From Euonymus europaeus (lineage: Eukaryota > Streptophyta > Magnoliopsida > Celastrales > Celastraceae): 64,000 nt of DNA. Shown here in pieces: positions 1 through 17,666 of the stretch. How positions within the stretch are numbered: position 1 is the first letter of the stretch; the number at the start of each line of letters is the position of its first letter. The stretch is from assembly GCA_963580455.1 (NCBI GenBank), contig OY756969.1:7889501-7953500 (forward strand), written 5' to 3'. Both the position numbers and the translations under genes were made by a program. Under the pieces are notes generated by a model. The model did no database searches, had not been told where the DNA came from, and saw only the letters and a list, made by a program, of their open reading frames with translations.

Positions 1-5767
<5,767 letters not shown>

Positions 5768-5943
5768 TCTCAATGGGGAGGTAGTTTTGCAAAAGCAGCC
5801 TCGAGTCACTTAGATATTGATTATGAATCGGTTACATCATACAGAATTACAGAGAACCAATGCAAAAAAAAAAAGGGGAAATGTATGTTGTTCAGCTTGT
5901 CACACTCTTTATAATGTATCTTGCTTTCTTTTTTTACAATAAA
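5768..5943 (+). other. PDS: PDS 3' untranslated region with candidate poly(A) signal
   Basis: Non-coding sequence follows the PDS stop codon. It contains an A-rich tract at about 5864-5880 and an AATAAA at 5938-5943 that could direct polyadenylation. The true transcript end cannot be read from the sequence alone. Confidence 0.5.
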
Positions 5944-6174
5944 CTCTCTTCTTCTGCAATTGCTTATGGTATTTTGATGATCATGTTTACTACCTCACTT
6001 CAAAAGCATGCCAAATTTTAGAAACGGATGGATGAAGTGCATCCAGAGTTTTATATGACCAAAGAATTCCTTCCGAGGTTGGAAGGGAAATTCTAAAGGT
6101 CAAATATATGACTCGTGATGATGTATGATTTTGAGTGTTGGGATTTTTAGAAATACCTCATTTAAAAAATACAT

Positions 6175-6469
6175 GTAGCAAAACTACGAATGCTTCATTT
6201 GATTTGTGGTTACAGATGAAAAAATTAGTAGCAATTGAAGATAAGTTACGAGAAAATATGAATTGATGAAAATTAAGTACGATCCTAGTAGAAATGATCA
6301 AATGATAAAAATGAACATGCGTGGTAGCAAAACTACAAATGCTTCATTTGATTTGTGGTTACAGAAGAAAAAATTAGCATCAATTGAAGATAAGTTACGA
6401 AAAAATATGAATTGATGAAAATTAAATATATCCTAGTAGAAATGATCAAATGATAAAAATGAATGCGTG
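6175..6469. repeat. Two-copy tandem duplication, unit about 148 bp
   Basis: The segment 6175-6323 is repeated at 6324-6469. Both copies start GTAGCAAAACTAC and share the internal stretch TGCTTCATTTGATTTGTGG, with only scattered mismatches and small indels. It lies just beyond the PDS gene and has no coding content. Confidence 0.85.
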
Positions 6470-6957
6470 GTGGGTTTCCATTATTTTTTTACAGACTCGT
6501 ATAGTTTATCACAAATTTTTCGAATAAAATACTCGGATGATGATGTATGATAGAGCTCATTATATGGAGGGATTTTTTTTAGTGTTAGCCTTCTAGGAAA
6601 CTCTGTATTGATTCATGGCTATTTATTGGAACTATATTATAAATGTTCATGTAACATTTTTCTTCCTTTCAAATTATTCTTTAAATTTTGATAAGTCATG
6701 TCATATTTTACTAAAAAATAAAAAAGGATCATACAAAATATCCGAACAAATGCAAGTTGTATATATTTGTTGTCGCCCTAATTTAATTGGGCCTTAAAAG
6801 GCTCAATTAGAATAAATTGGACCAAGCAAGGTGCAGTCTTGTAATTGAAGCCAGTCACATGTTAGAAGAAAGCAAAACAAAGAGCAGTTTGCATAAGGAA
6901 AAAGGGAGGCAATTATGAAGGAGTTATTCGAGTGACCTAGAAAGTTTAGTGGAACAA
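6470..6957 (+). other. AT-rich sequence, probably end of a gypsy 5' LTR
   Basis: No gene is seen. The segment ends right before a primer-binding-like motif at 6959, so its right part is likely the end of the 5' LTR of the gypsy element that follows. I could not find the left LTR border. Confidence 0.4.
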
Positions 6958-7489
6958 ATTTGGCGACCACTATGGGAGATCAAATATGTCTAAAAGAACA
7001 TCAAAATCTAATAATCTAATTGATAGCGCTACAAATTCCGCTATAGATTGTGATATAGAGGGTGAAGATCACTCTTTACATCCTAAAGAAGAAAACCAAT
7101 CTTTGAATGCCCAAATAGAATGTCTCTACGACAATTTCCGCTTATAGGAAGTGTTTCGTAAGATATTTGGTGAGATAGTTGAAGTGCTCAGACAACACTT
7201 TCAATACCATGAAGGTTTAATAGAGTCGAATAGTACACAAGTATTCGAGAAAATATGATTGTCGATACAACTCAAGTAATTGAAGGCCAAAAATGAGGCG
7301 CTGAACAAGTGTGTAGTGTTGTCAATCAAGTCGGGATGTTTGTAAATAAGCTTTCACACTCAGAGGCAAATTGTGTTTGTCATTCATGACATGAACCATA
7401 CAATTAGCGAATTAGCAAATTCTTTAGCAAGAAAAATCACTCGAGAAGTTTTAGTTTAACTAAAACAAATTATTGATGAGCGTAATGCT

Positions 7490-8640
7490 TTGAATGGACA
7501 TCTGGTTGAAGAAATGAAGAAAATAGTTGCTCCTCTTGACGCCCAGACAAGGGCACCCATCAATCAGAATGGATTTCACATTCATCGACAACTAGGAATT
7601 CATGGGAGTACCGAACAAAGTGAACCTTCCTCAAGAACTAGAGGAATTTCTATTGGGCATCCTCCAGGGAACTTTAGTGTCACTCTTCCTACAACTAATC
7701 CAACATCCCAATCTAGTGCATATGTTGTAGGATATGCACTTAATGGTTCCATCAATGTCGGGTTAATGCAGGGAAAACTCTCTATCCACTGGGTAGTGAG
7801 GCTTTGGGTGGAAATCAACCAAATGATTTCCATGGGCAGAATAATATGCATATGCCAAATAGTTCCTACCTTGGGGGAATAAATCCAATTAGATTTCAAC
7901 CTTGGGCGAGCAAATGTTTGGACCTAGAATCAATAGGGTTGACAGACCTTTATTTAAGAAACTTTATCATGAGCAGATTAATCAGGATTATCTTTATCCT
8001 AGAGGCTTTAAATGCCTAAATTTACATTATTTTCAGGAGAACGGTCAGTCTTAGCCTAAATTTATCTACTAACTCCATTTTTTCGTGGGAAGATATACAA
8101 AGCAAGTTCGAAGCACATTTTTCCAAAATAAAATCCTGGAGTTTCAATGGTTGATTTGGTCCGTTTGAAACAAAAAGATGGAGAGATATCTGAACAATTT
8201 ATTACTCGATTCAAGAGAGCAATGATTAGGTGCAAGATGCATTTGCATGAATCTGAGCTTGTGAAATTGCTCAAGAAGGTCTTAGTTTTGAACTTCAAAA
8301 GAAGTTTGAAGGATTGGTCTTTAATGATCTATTCGAATTGTCTAAAAGTGCATATAGGTAGGAGGTTATGCTCCAGAAAGAATCCCAGAAGAGGATGAAC
8401 ACCTATGGAAACATATTTCCATGAATTAGAAAAATTCGAAGTAGATTTGGCGTAATATGTTAAAGGAAAATCCATAACCTGTCAACATTTAAATAAAAAT
8501 GAGGTGGTGGCTCCTAGGACACTAAAAGGAGATACTAGGAAATACCTTTACATAAAAGAAGCTGAGAGAATCTTTGACAAGTTGTTGAACAATTGAAAAG
8601 GAAATGAGTTTTGCAATTTGCATGGAGTGTTTGTTCACTC
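7490..8640 (+). pseudogene. Gypsy-1 gag remnant
   Basis: A 130-codon open stretch begins at 7490. At about 8085-8330 there is a segment resembling the plant retrotransposon gag core: a W-D-I-Q-S-K-F-E-x-H-F-like piece, then DLVRLKQKDGEISEQFITRF and an IRCK motif. The frame changes between pieces and stops interrupt it. The capsid role is inferred from family resemblance and position upstream of polymerase remnants. Confidence 0.6.
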
Positions 8641-9302
8641 AACGAAAAATTGTGTCATCTTTCAAATTGTTATTCAAGATCTAATAGAATCTAGAGAATC
8701 ATAATTTGTTGACAGTAAAGAAATAGGGATCGATGAAGACTCTTTTCGTAAAGATACTTATGTCAATATGATTGATATATCTAATGTTGAACTTGATATC
8801 TTGCACATATAGAAGATGCAAAAATGTGATCCTGGTAATAGAAAGATTGCAAATAATATGTTCAATGATCTCGTAGCTACAAAGAAATTTTACTATCCAA
8901 ATCTATCAAATGAGATATTTTCGCATAAATTTAAATGACACTTCACAGAGAGGCATACCATTGATGTATGCTACAATTTTAGAAAGTTTGTTGTCCGCAT
9001 GGTAAACAAGGTAGTATGGGCATTAAATCTAGAATAGAGGTGAGTCATGGGAATTAAGGAAATATTCCATCTCGAATATCCTTCTAGCTCATGGTCAAGG
9101 GCTCCACAACCTACTTGACAAAAAAAGGAAGAGTGACACCTTAGACACTAATCAATCTCATAAGACTGAAGAAATTAACTTAGGCTCCCATGTTTGTCGA
9201 AGAATTACTTTCATTAGTCAATTACTAAAGCTTGAGGAGGAGATAAAGTTCAAAAAATTCTAGGTTGAATATAAGGATTGTTTTGCATGGCCATATGATG
9301 AC

Positions 9303-10000
9303 GTGCCTGGGTTGGATAGCAAGTTAGTTGAACATCAATTGTCAATCAAACCAAGTTTCAAACCTGTTAAGCAATCCCCACAGAGATTAGCACCTGAAAG
9401 GCTACCTTCTGTGAAAGACAAAATTACTAAATGCAAAGTTTATTCAAGCAACCATGTACACTCCCTGGTTATCAAATATTGTTCTAGTCATAAAAAAAAG
9501 GAAAAATCATATTTTGCATTAATTATATAGATTTGAACTTTGTAATGCCCAAAAATAAATATACGATGCTAGTGGTGGATCTTTTGGTAGATTTTTTTGC
9601 AGGCCATAGAATTCTATCATTAATGTATGGATTCTCAAGTTATAACTAGATATTTATTATGTAAGAGGATTTCCACAAGACATCATTTCACTGCCCAGGG
9701 TCCATTGGTACATTTGAGTATATGATGATGCCCATTGGTTTGAAAAATACCAGTGTAACTTATCAACGAGTTATGAATGCCATATTTCACAAATTAATAG
9801 GGCATTCAGTTGAAGAATATATTGATGATATCTTGGTCAAATCTACAAACATTGTTCATAACTTAGAGTACTTGCTTGAAACATTAGTAAAATGAGAAAA
9901 AAATAGTCTAAAACTAAATATTCCAAAATATGCCTTTGGATTTGTTGTAGAAAATTTATTGGATTTTCTGGTATGCAATCAAGCGATAAAAATTGACAAA
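9303..10000 (+). pseudogene. Gypsy-1 reverse transcriptase remnant
   Basis: The 75-codon stretch at 9303 has the LVEHQLSIKPSFKPVKQ-type lead-in seen before gypsy reverse transcriptases. At about 9720-9850 another frame carries MMPIGLKNTSVTYQRVMN and then EYIDDILVKS. The YIDD catalytic box is at 9818-9829, a Val-to-Ile variant of YVDD that keeps both aspartates. Stops and frameshifts lie between the blocks, so no enzyme is made. Confidence 0.75.
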
Positions 10001-10199
10001 CAATAAAGTCAAGGTTGTATTGTTTTCAACTCCTCCAAAAAATAAGAAAGTTCTTAAAATAAAAATAGCTAGGAGTTCAAGTAGCTACAATAGCATCAAT
10101 AGGCATTTAATTCAATGAAGAAAAGTCTTGCCTCTCCTCCTATACTAATTCCTTCGATACTAGGCTGACCTCTGAAATTATATTTATTAGTATTAGATG

Positions 10200-10269
10200 G
10201 GCCGATTGGATATATGTTAGCTTAGTCTGATGAGATGAAACATGAGCATACAGTATTTTACTTTAGTCG
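10200..10269 (+). pseudogene. Gypsy-1 RNase H remnant, left part
   Basis: A weak RNase H-like segment with a FYFSR-type motif ends exactly at the left target duplication AGTCG (10265-10269) of the inserted solo LTR. The homology resumes at 12141, so this gene was split by that insertion. Confidence 0.6.
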
Positions 10270-12140
10270 TGTCATGCCCTGATCTAGGGAGAATGAGAAA
10301 AATAAGTAAAACCAATCATTTAGGGTTATATTACCCTAAATAACTTACTCATCAAACAAAAATTGGACTGTATCTCCCCAAAAATTAACATTCAATTAAA
10401 ATCCTAGAGTCAGCTCTAGTCTACATATAAATGAATCAAAGGCCCTTAAGGTCCCATAATCACACTCATCATATCCAAAATAATCTGACACATGAGTCCA
10501 AATCACACGGAGCACCCTCTTGGCCCACAACCATTAAAAAACTCCAAGCAACTCATACATGCCAAAAATCACAATAGAAATAAAGTAACAAGAAGTAAAG
10601 AACAATAACACGACCCCAATACAAAATCTTCCTCTAAGCTAGGTCACCATAGTCACACCCCCTCTCATTGATCTATAGGATCAACATCAATAGTCAACTC
10701 ACCTAAAATGATAGAAGAATAGAGAATGAGCCTAATTCCTAGTAGGGATAAACAAAGAATATAAAATATGATAATAATAATGGCAGCGCACCCGATCCAT
10801 CCAATTGATCCTTTAAACTCACCTCCAATGATCAGCTGTCAGATCATCAACTCATTATGCAGTGAAAAACCAATGAGTCACTCTTATAAACCAATCTCTA
10901 GCATTTGCCAGAGCTAAAGTCCTAGAACAAACTAGTAAAGACTAGAGAAAGATCAAAATACGTCGCTAGAGTCAATAACTTGAACCACTAGCAAACATCC
11001 GTACATCCAAAAATAACAATCACCCATCTTCCAACTCCTAGCATGGAATCCCTGGGTCCAAAATCGGTGATCCACTATGCCACTAACAATGCAAATTTAC
11101 ACAAAATATATTACTCACCCATGTCACATTTTTCATGAAGTTATTTATGTGTCAATCAAGCTTGACACGTTCAAATAACGAAAAAAAATTATCGAATTGA
11201 AAGAATGGCCATACAAAATTTATAATAGAGGTTTCAGCTCCCTTTGGAAACAATCAAAGAGTAACCCAATAAATCTAATAACATGAATAACAAGTAGAAG
11301 TTTCAAGGCTCATAGTAATCAAGGAAATTTATGGAAAATTGAGAGTTCGAGAAAGAACTAGGAAAGTACCTACCTCAAAGCAAAGTCACAAATCCCTATC
11401 ACGAACACTATGTACACTCAACAAGAATTCATTAACTTATTTAATAAAACAAATCCTATTTAATTTCTATGAACACACACATATCTCAAAATTTCAATAT
11501 TCTACATTCTACCCATTTCTCCAAAAATTTACATTCTACAATACTAATCAAGACTAAATATCATACTCCAACCATTTAGTATTTTCTATTCTTACTCAAC
11601 TTTAATTGAATAATTTTATACCAAGAAATTCTTACCTTAAAAACCAACCAACAAATCAAGTCTCTCTTCGGTTGGATTCAAAAACTCTACTTGAACCTAG
11701 CAATACAACACAATCCAAGCCCAATTTAAGTTCTTAAGCAAGAAATTATTTATTGAAATAAAAAAACCCCAAAGATCCATTCAACACATAACTATAGAAT
11801 AAAAAATTATCTCAATCTCTTCTTCTTTGTAGTAAATGAAGAGAGAGAGAGAGAGTGTGTTTAGACCACCTTGAGAATGTCTTTCCAAACGGAAAACTGA
11901 CTGGAGCTCTGTCGAAAGTGGTGACTTACCTTGAACGTGTGCGCTGGTGTGTTTAGAGTTGAGAAAATGATAGAATAAAAGGCAAAACTTTCACCCGAAT
12001 TGGGTGAATGTCTGCTCTTTATTGTTTTTTTAAAAAAAATTCATTCTTAATTCATGTGATAGTATATATTGGCACCTATATGTACCTTTTTTATTTCATT
12101 TTTTTATATATATTTACTTTTTTCGGGATAAGGTATTACT
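10270..12140. mobile_element. Solo LTR 1 inside gypsy-1
   Basis: The 1871-bp segment begins TGTCATGCCCTGATC, ends TTTCGGGATAAGGTATTACT, and is flanked by identical 5-bp copies of AGTCG (10265-10269 and 12141-12145). The RNase H reading frame of gypsy-1 is continuous once the segment is ignored. There is no internal gag or pol. This is the structure of a solo LTR left by LTR-LTR recombination. Its final base is T where A is expected for a TG...CA end, perhaps a point change. Confidence 0.75.
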
Positions 12141-12467
12141 AGTCGATTCTTGAATCATGCAAAATTGACATACCCTTATATGGAGCAACTGTGTTTAGCT
12201 TTATATTTCATAGCCACAAAATTAAGAGATTATATGATGTCTTATGAGATACAAATAATCACAAGCAATGATGTTATTGAATACCTCTCGCTTCACCTTT
12301 ATTAAGAGGTCGATTTAGCAAATGAAGTTTATTTCTAAGAAATACAATTTCATTTATGTGCCGCAAAAGGCTGTCAAAGAAAAAAATTTAGCAGAATTTT
12401 TGGCTGAGTATGGGGGGTCACCTCTAGAATTTGTTCATGAAGTACAATTCATTAACTCGGTACCTTA
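12141..12467 (+). pseudogene. Gypsy-1 RNase H remnant, right part
   Basis: The reading continues with a PYMEQLCLALYFIATKLRDY-like block at about 12170-12235, then YVPQKAVKEKNLAEFLAEYG at about 12355-12410. The second matches the KGQALADFLAE region near the end of gypsy RNase H. At least one stop codon interrupts. It ends where the copia 5' LTR starts. Confidence 0.7.
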
Positions 12468-12878
12468 GAAGAAGAAGAAGGATTGTTGGGCTACAGTGTT
12501 CAAGTATTTTCTTGGGCCAATTTTGGGCTTATTGTGTTTTAGTATTTGGGCTTCATTTATTATATTTCTCATTTGTTAGGCCTCATTTGATTTCAATGTA
12601 ATTTGTTTGAACTGATGGCTTTGCAATTTCTAGTTGATGTCTTGCAAGTGATCGTTACTAAAATGTTCACTTTGTCTTATGTATGTATATTTATATCCTC
12701 TGTATTCCTTTGATATGGGTTAAGCAAGCTAGACTTGTTTTCTCTCTTTCTTAATCTCTTCTTCTTCTAAAAGCCTTTCAGCCTTGTAATCTATTCAATA
12801 TTCAATAAAAGTCTTGAGTTTGTTCATTTGAATCTATATCACAGATTCAATCAAATCTGAGTGTTACAAATATTTTCA
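12468..12878 (+). repeat. copia-1 5' LTR (outer end truncated)
   Basis: Matches 17114-17524, starting at the GAAGAAGAAGAAGG block. It ends in ...TATTTTCA directly before the primer-binding site. It contains a TATA-like ATGTATATTTATATCC segment near 12680. The TGTTAGGATG start seen at 17087 is missing here. Confidence 0.9.
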
Positions 12879-12890
12879 TGGTATCGAAGG
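12879..12890 (+). other. copia-1 primer-binding site
   Basis: TGGTATCGAAGG directly follows the LTR. Its first seven bases match the TGGTATCAGAGC type used by plant copia elements, which pairs with initiator methionine tRNA; the rest has diverged. Confidence 0.7.
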
Positions 12891-12929
12891 ACTGGTTGAT
12901 AGTATACAAAAGGAGAAAAGTTTCTTCAA

Positions 12930-13870
12930 AGATGAATACAAACAATGACACACAAGGAAATCAAAGCTCACAAATGCTGCTGGATCCATATAATCTACTG
13001 CCTTTAGACTTTGGAATTGCAAGTCTTGTCTCAGTCAAGTTCAATAGAGCAAACTACAACTGGAGCAACAATTATCAACGCTCTTGTGTCACGAAACAAG
13101 CTGGGTTTTGTTGATGGAACCATTAGAATGCCAGATCTATCAAACTCGAATTATATCTTGTGGAAGAGCAACAACTCCCTGATCAAGAGATGGATCTCAA
13201 ACAGTGTTGAGGAGAAAATTATGGTTAGTCTTTCAGAGTAAAAAATAGCACATGAGCTATGGAACAATCTAAAAACTAGATATACAAAGAAGAATGGTAC
13301 AAGAATTTATCAAATTCTGAGAGACATAGCTTACACAAAGCAAGAAAGTCTATCTGTGATGGACTATTACACCAAGATTCATACTCTATGGGTATGAACA
13401 AGCTCGACACAAAAAGAGACCAAAGTGTGACTGTGGAAAGTGTAACTATGATATATTAAAAGATGTCATTGAGCAAGAGGAGGAAGAGAAGTTGATGCAG
13501 TTCTTGATGGGTTTGACTGAAGATTACAAAAATATTAGTTCTCAAATTCAACATATGGATCCTTTACTTGACATGAACAAAGCTCTAGGAATGGTATTAG
13601 AAGAGGAGACCAAGATATCCATTCAGCAAAAGGTGCAGACTAGTCAAGAATCAATAGCTATGAGTTTTCAAATGACTGAAAACATCAACCAGACTAGAGC
13701 TCAATCAAAGGATCAAGACAAAAGCATAAAACATCAGAGACAGAATAATTTTCAAAAGCCAAAAGGAGTGCTGTATTGCAGGTATTGTAAGAAAGATAAT
13801 CATACATAGATAATTATTTTAAATTACATGGTTTTCCCAATGATAGCAATCCAGCCAAGAGACAGAGATC
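12930..13870 (+). pseudogene. copia-1 gag remnant
   Basis: Pieces resembling the UBN2/copia gag region lie in several frames: GFVDGTIRMPDLSNSNYILW near 13105-13160, a LMQFLMGLTEDYKNISSQIQ block near 13495, and CRYCKKDNHT near 13778-13806. The last is the start of a CCHC zinc knuckle that breaks off at a stop. The nucleocapsid role is inferred from family and position. Confidence 0.75.
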
Positions 13871-13904
13871 AGATCAAGGGAACTAGAAACATTCGACTAA
13901 TCAA

Positions 13905-14417
13905 GTGGAGAACAGTGTGGTGAACAACAAAGTTGAATTGACCAATGATCAATGTGCTCAACTTATGTCTCTACTGAATTCAAAAGGAAACAACATGGCA
14001 TCCACTGCAAATTCACACACTGGAACAGTGGAAGCAGTTGGAGGTACATTTTCTAAATCTATTTTGAAAAATAATGTTAGATGGATATTGGACAGTGGAG
14101 TTTCTGATCATGTTGTTTGTGATTTAACAATGTTATATGCGTGCAAAAGAGTATATGATTCCTATGTCACTTTACCTATAGGACACACACATACCATAAC
14201 ACATATTGGAATAATGAGATTAAACAATGATATAACTCTTGATAAAGTACTGTGTGTTCCTAGTTTTTCTGTAAATCTTATCTCTATTGGAAGTTTAACT
14301 GAAGATGAGAGATTTTCAATGATTTTTACAAATAAAAGGTGTGAAATGCAGGAATTGAGCACATTGAGGAGGATTGGAATGGGATGTTTACATAAAGGAA
14401 TAGAAGTGTTGATCTAG
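13905..14417 (+). pseudogene. copia-1 aspartic protease region
   Basis: A 170-codon open stretch carries WILDSGVSDHV (14082-14114), the catalytic D-S-G motif of copia protease followed by the usual D-H. Further on, VLCVPSFSVNLISIGSLTED matches the VLYVPSFRFNLLSVSKL-type end of the protease and gag-pre-integrase region. It would cut the polyprotein in an intact element. Here it ends at a stop before integrase. Confidence 0.8.
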
Positions 14418-14429
14418 AAGAAAGGAAGG

Positions 14430-15285
14430 AAGAAACATTGATTGGAAGTTTCAGTTGGTATAACAGATTAGGTCACTCTTCTGCTTCTATTTTGAGGATG
14501 TTAGGATTTGAATTTCAATCTGAAGATTAAGAATGTAGTGAATGTTATCTAGGGAAGATGAAGAGATTATCTTTTGGTGTTAGCAAGTCTAAGTCATGTA
14601 AACCTTTTGATTTGATACATGCAAATATTTGGGGTCCAAATTATGTTGAGTCACATGATGGATTTAAATATTTTTTAACACTGGTTGATGACTATGGTAG
14701 AGTAACATGGATTTAAATAATAAGGGGCAGACTAGGAAATACATGCACATTTTTATATCATATGTAAAAAGGCAATTTGATAAGAACATAAAGGCAATAA
14801 GAACTGATAATGGACATGAATTCCAAATGTTAGATTTTATGCAATAGAAGGAATAATACATCAAAGGTCATGTAACTATACTCCCCCAACAAAATGGAAT
14901 AGTTGAAAGAAAACATCAACACATTCTCAATGTAACTAGAACCCTAAGAATTAAAGCTAATTTACCTTAAAAAATACTGGAGTCAGTGTGTTCAAACAAC
15001 AATTTTTTTGATAAATAGATTACCTACTGATGTGTTATCTAAGAGAACACCATATGAAACTCTTTACAAACAAAAATTTGATTATGACATCTTAAGGACA
15101 TTTGGATGCTTGTGCTTTGCTAAGGACAATAAACCTAAACAGTCTAAATTTGATCCTAAATCAAGGAAATGTATTTTTTTGGGATATCAATTTGGAGTTA
15201 AAGGATATAAAGTACTTGACATAGAAACTAATGAGCTATTTACTTCAAGAGATGTGAAGTTTCTAGAGAACAAATTTCCTTTTTA
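14430..15285 (+). pseudogene. copia-1 integrase remnant
   Basis: The zinc-binding head shows RLGHSS and a C-x2-C pair (ECSECYLGK, near 14527-14560). The core follows: FDLIHANIWGP and LVDDYGRVTWI near 14605-14715, RTDNGHEF near 14800, then [11 protein letters not shown] near 14888. These hold the expected D, D and E positions. The 92-codon stretch from 15008 is the integrase C-terminal region (RTPYETLY, FGCLCFA, KCIFLGY). Several stops interrupt it. Confidence 0.85.
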
Positions 15286-15601
15286 GACTGAAATAGTAGG
15301 AAATAATGATAACCAAAGCCCTAGTACTGAGATCACCACAGAACAACAACCAATAATTGATAATGCAATTGAACATAGTGTTGACATTCCAGATACAATA
15401 ACTACAAGGACCAGAAAAAGACCACAATATTTAACAGATTATGATTGTAATACCATAGCAGTAAAATCCAAATATTTAAAATCTGTGACTAGTCAGTGCA
15501 ATTTTTCTAATAGGCATACTTCTTTTTTGAATGCTATTACTGGACAGATAGAACCTACTAGTTAAAGAATAGGAAGACTAGATCAAAATTGGTGTCATGC
15601 T

Positions 15602-16600
15602 ATGGACCAAGAGATGAAAGCTCTTCAAGAAAATAATACTTGGACAGTTGTTCCTCAACCACATGATAGACAAGTAATTGGCTGTAAATGGGTGATCAAA
15701 ATCAAACACAATTCAGATGGTTCAATAGAGAGGTTCAAGGCCAGATTATTGGCTTTAGGATATAATCAAAATGAAGGTTTTGACTATACAGAAACATTTG
15801 CACTAGTGGTTAAGATGACCATTGTTAGACTTTTTGTGGCTTTAGTAAGTAAGAATCAATGGATAGCAGAACATATAGATGTACATAATACCTTTTTAAA
15901 TGGTGAACTTGATGAAACAGTATACATGAAACCCCCCAGGTTATCCTCTACCTAAAGGACATGTATATAAGATAAATAAATCTATATATGGCCTTAAACA
16001 AGCCTCTAGACAGTGGAATGTTAAATGCAAAGAAGTTCTGTTAGATTATGGTTTTATACAATCAAAATTAGACTACTCTCTTTTCCATTATAGAGAACAT
16101 TCAAAGATTGTAATACTGCTATTATACGTAGATGACATGACAATTGGAGGAAATGACCAATCCCTAATCATTGAGGTTAAACAACACATCAATACACATT
16201 TCAAAATTAAAGAACTAGGACCTCTTAAGTATTTTCTTGGCATAAAAGTACATAGATCCAAACTATGATTGTTCATTAATCAGAGAAAATATATAATTGA
16301 TTTACTTTATGAATATAATATCACCGATGGTAAACATGTTCATAGTCCTATTGATACTACTGTCAAACTATATTATGCTTCTGGAACAATATTGCAGGAT
16401 CCTATTATCTACAGAAGGCTAGTTGGTAATTTAATGTATTTGACATTAACTAGACCTGATTTAACCTTTTCCATGAATCATTTAGCTCAATTCATGGAAC
16501 AACCCACTGATATACATCTAAGTGCAGCTCAAAGAATTCTGAAATATCTTAGAAGAACTACAACATATGGATTATTCTATCCTACGTACAAGAAATTGTA
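15602..16600 (+). pseudogene. copia-1 reverse transcriptase remnant
   Basis: The region opens with MDQEMKALQENNTWTVV and VIGCKWVIKIKHNSDGSIER, the classic start of copia reverse transcriptase. IYGLKQASRQW near 15985 and LYVDDMTIGGND follow (YVDD at 16125-16136, both aspartates kept). The stretch 16269-16601 continues with RLVGNLMYLTLTRPDLTFSM. Frames shift near 15950 and 16265, so the protein is broken although its motifs are well kept. Confidence 0.88.
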
Positions 16601-17085
16601 GCTAGAAGCCTTTTGCGATGCTGACTAGGCTGCATGTAAGGACACCTGCAGATCTGTGACTGGATTTTGTGTAAAATTTAGGCATTGCCTCATTTCTTGG
16701 AAGTCGAAGAAACAAGGGACTGTCTCCAAGTCTTCCACTAAAGTTGAATATCGATCAATGGCAGCTGCTACTGCTGAATTACAATGGCTTTCTCATCTCT
16801 TTCAAGAACTGGAGATTCCTATTGAGCATCCATGATTCTCCACTGCGGCAGTCAATCCGCTATGCATATTGTCACAAACCCTGTATTTCATGAAAGAACA
16901 AAACATATAGAGTTAGATCTCCATTTCACCAGTGAGAAGGTCCAACAAGGTCTGGTCAAGCTGAGTTACATAAAATCTCAGGAACAACCAGCTGATATAC
17001 TTACCAAAGGAGTTTCTATTCTCTCTCTCAAACAACTACTCCGCAAGATGAACATAACCTTTGATCATGCTCATCTTGAGGGGTG
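16601..17085 (+). pseudogene. copia-1 RNase H remnant and polypurine tract
   Basis: Pieces match copia RNase H: CDADXAACKDTCRSVTGFC near 16616-16670 with a stop in it, a SWKSKKQGTVSKSST block near 16697, and [16 protein letters not shown] with ADILTKG at the end of the stretch 16832-17092. TTGAGGGGTGC at 17076-17086 sits at the 3' LTR border and is the likely polypurine tract. Confidence 0.82.
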
Positions 17086-17086
17086 C

Positions 17087-17524
17087 TGTTAGGATGAAAA
17101 CGAGAGAAGTCTCGAAGAAGAAGAAGGATTGTTGGGCTGCAGTGTTCAAGTGTTTTCTTGGCCCAATTTTGGGATTATTGTGTTTTAGTATTTGTGCTTC
17201 ATTTATTCTATTTCTCATTTGTTAGACCTCATTTGATTTCAATGTAATTTGTTCGAACTGATGGCTTTGCAACGTCTAGTTGCTGTCTTGCAGGTGACCG
17301 TTACTACAACGGTCACTTTGCCTTCTGTATGTATATTTATATCCTCTGTATTCCTTTGATACGGGTTAAGCAAGCTAGACTTATTTTCTCTCTTTCTTAA
17401 TCTACTCTTCTTCTAAAAGCCTTTCAGCCAAGTAATCTATTCAATATTCAATACAAGTCTTGAGTTTGTTCATTTGAATATGTATCACAGATTCTATCAA
17501 ATATGAGTGTTACAAATATTTTCA
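17087..17524 (+). repeat. copia-1 3' LTR
   Basis: A 438-bp LTR starting TGTTAGGATG and ending TATTTTCA, with standard TG...CA ends. From 17114 it matches the 5' LTR along its length. Confidence 0.92.
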
Positions 17525-17666
17525 ATTCCTAATGTAATTTCCTTTTCATTAGTTTAGTTTTACTTATTTTCATCTCATTTCCTTCAAGTAGATTGACATT
17601 CTTTCAAAGTATTTTTAGTTGTAGCACAGTAAAATCCACCCATTTTGATCATTCAATTACATCGAT

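Larger units (their letters stand above)
6959..12467 (+). mobile_element. Degenerate Ty3/gypsy retrotransposon (gypsy-1)
   Basis: A primer-binding-like site (TTGGCGACCACTATGGGA, 6959-6976) is followed by gag-like, reverse-transcriptase-like and RNase H-like remnants in the usual gag-pol order. Pieces are spread over several frames with many stops. The RNase H part is split by a solo LTR at 10270-12140. The right end abuts a copia LTR at 12468, and no 3' LTR is visible. The element cannot be autonomous. Confidence 0.8.
12468..17524 (+). mobile_element. Ty1/copia retrotransposon, near full length, defective (copia-1)
   Basis: Two LTRs (12468-12878 and 17087-17524) flank a primer-binding site, gag, protease, integrase, reverse transcriptase and RNase H in copia order. 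The LTRs agree at roughly nine positions in ten by eye, so the insertion is not recent. Many in-frame stops and frameshifts disable the polyprotein. The 5' LTR lacks about 27 bp at its outer end compared with the 3' LTR. I see no clear target duplication. Confidence 0.92.

Noticed and set aside
6175..6469. CRISPR-like repeats
   Set aside because: This is a eukaryotic window, and the repeat is two long copies without spacers.
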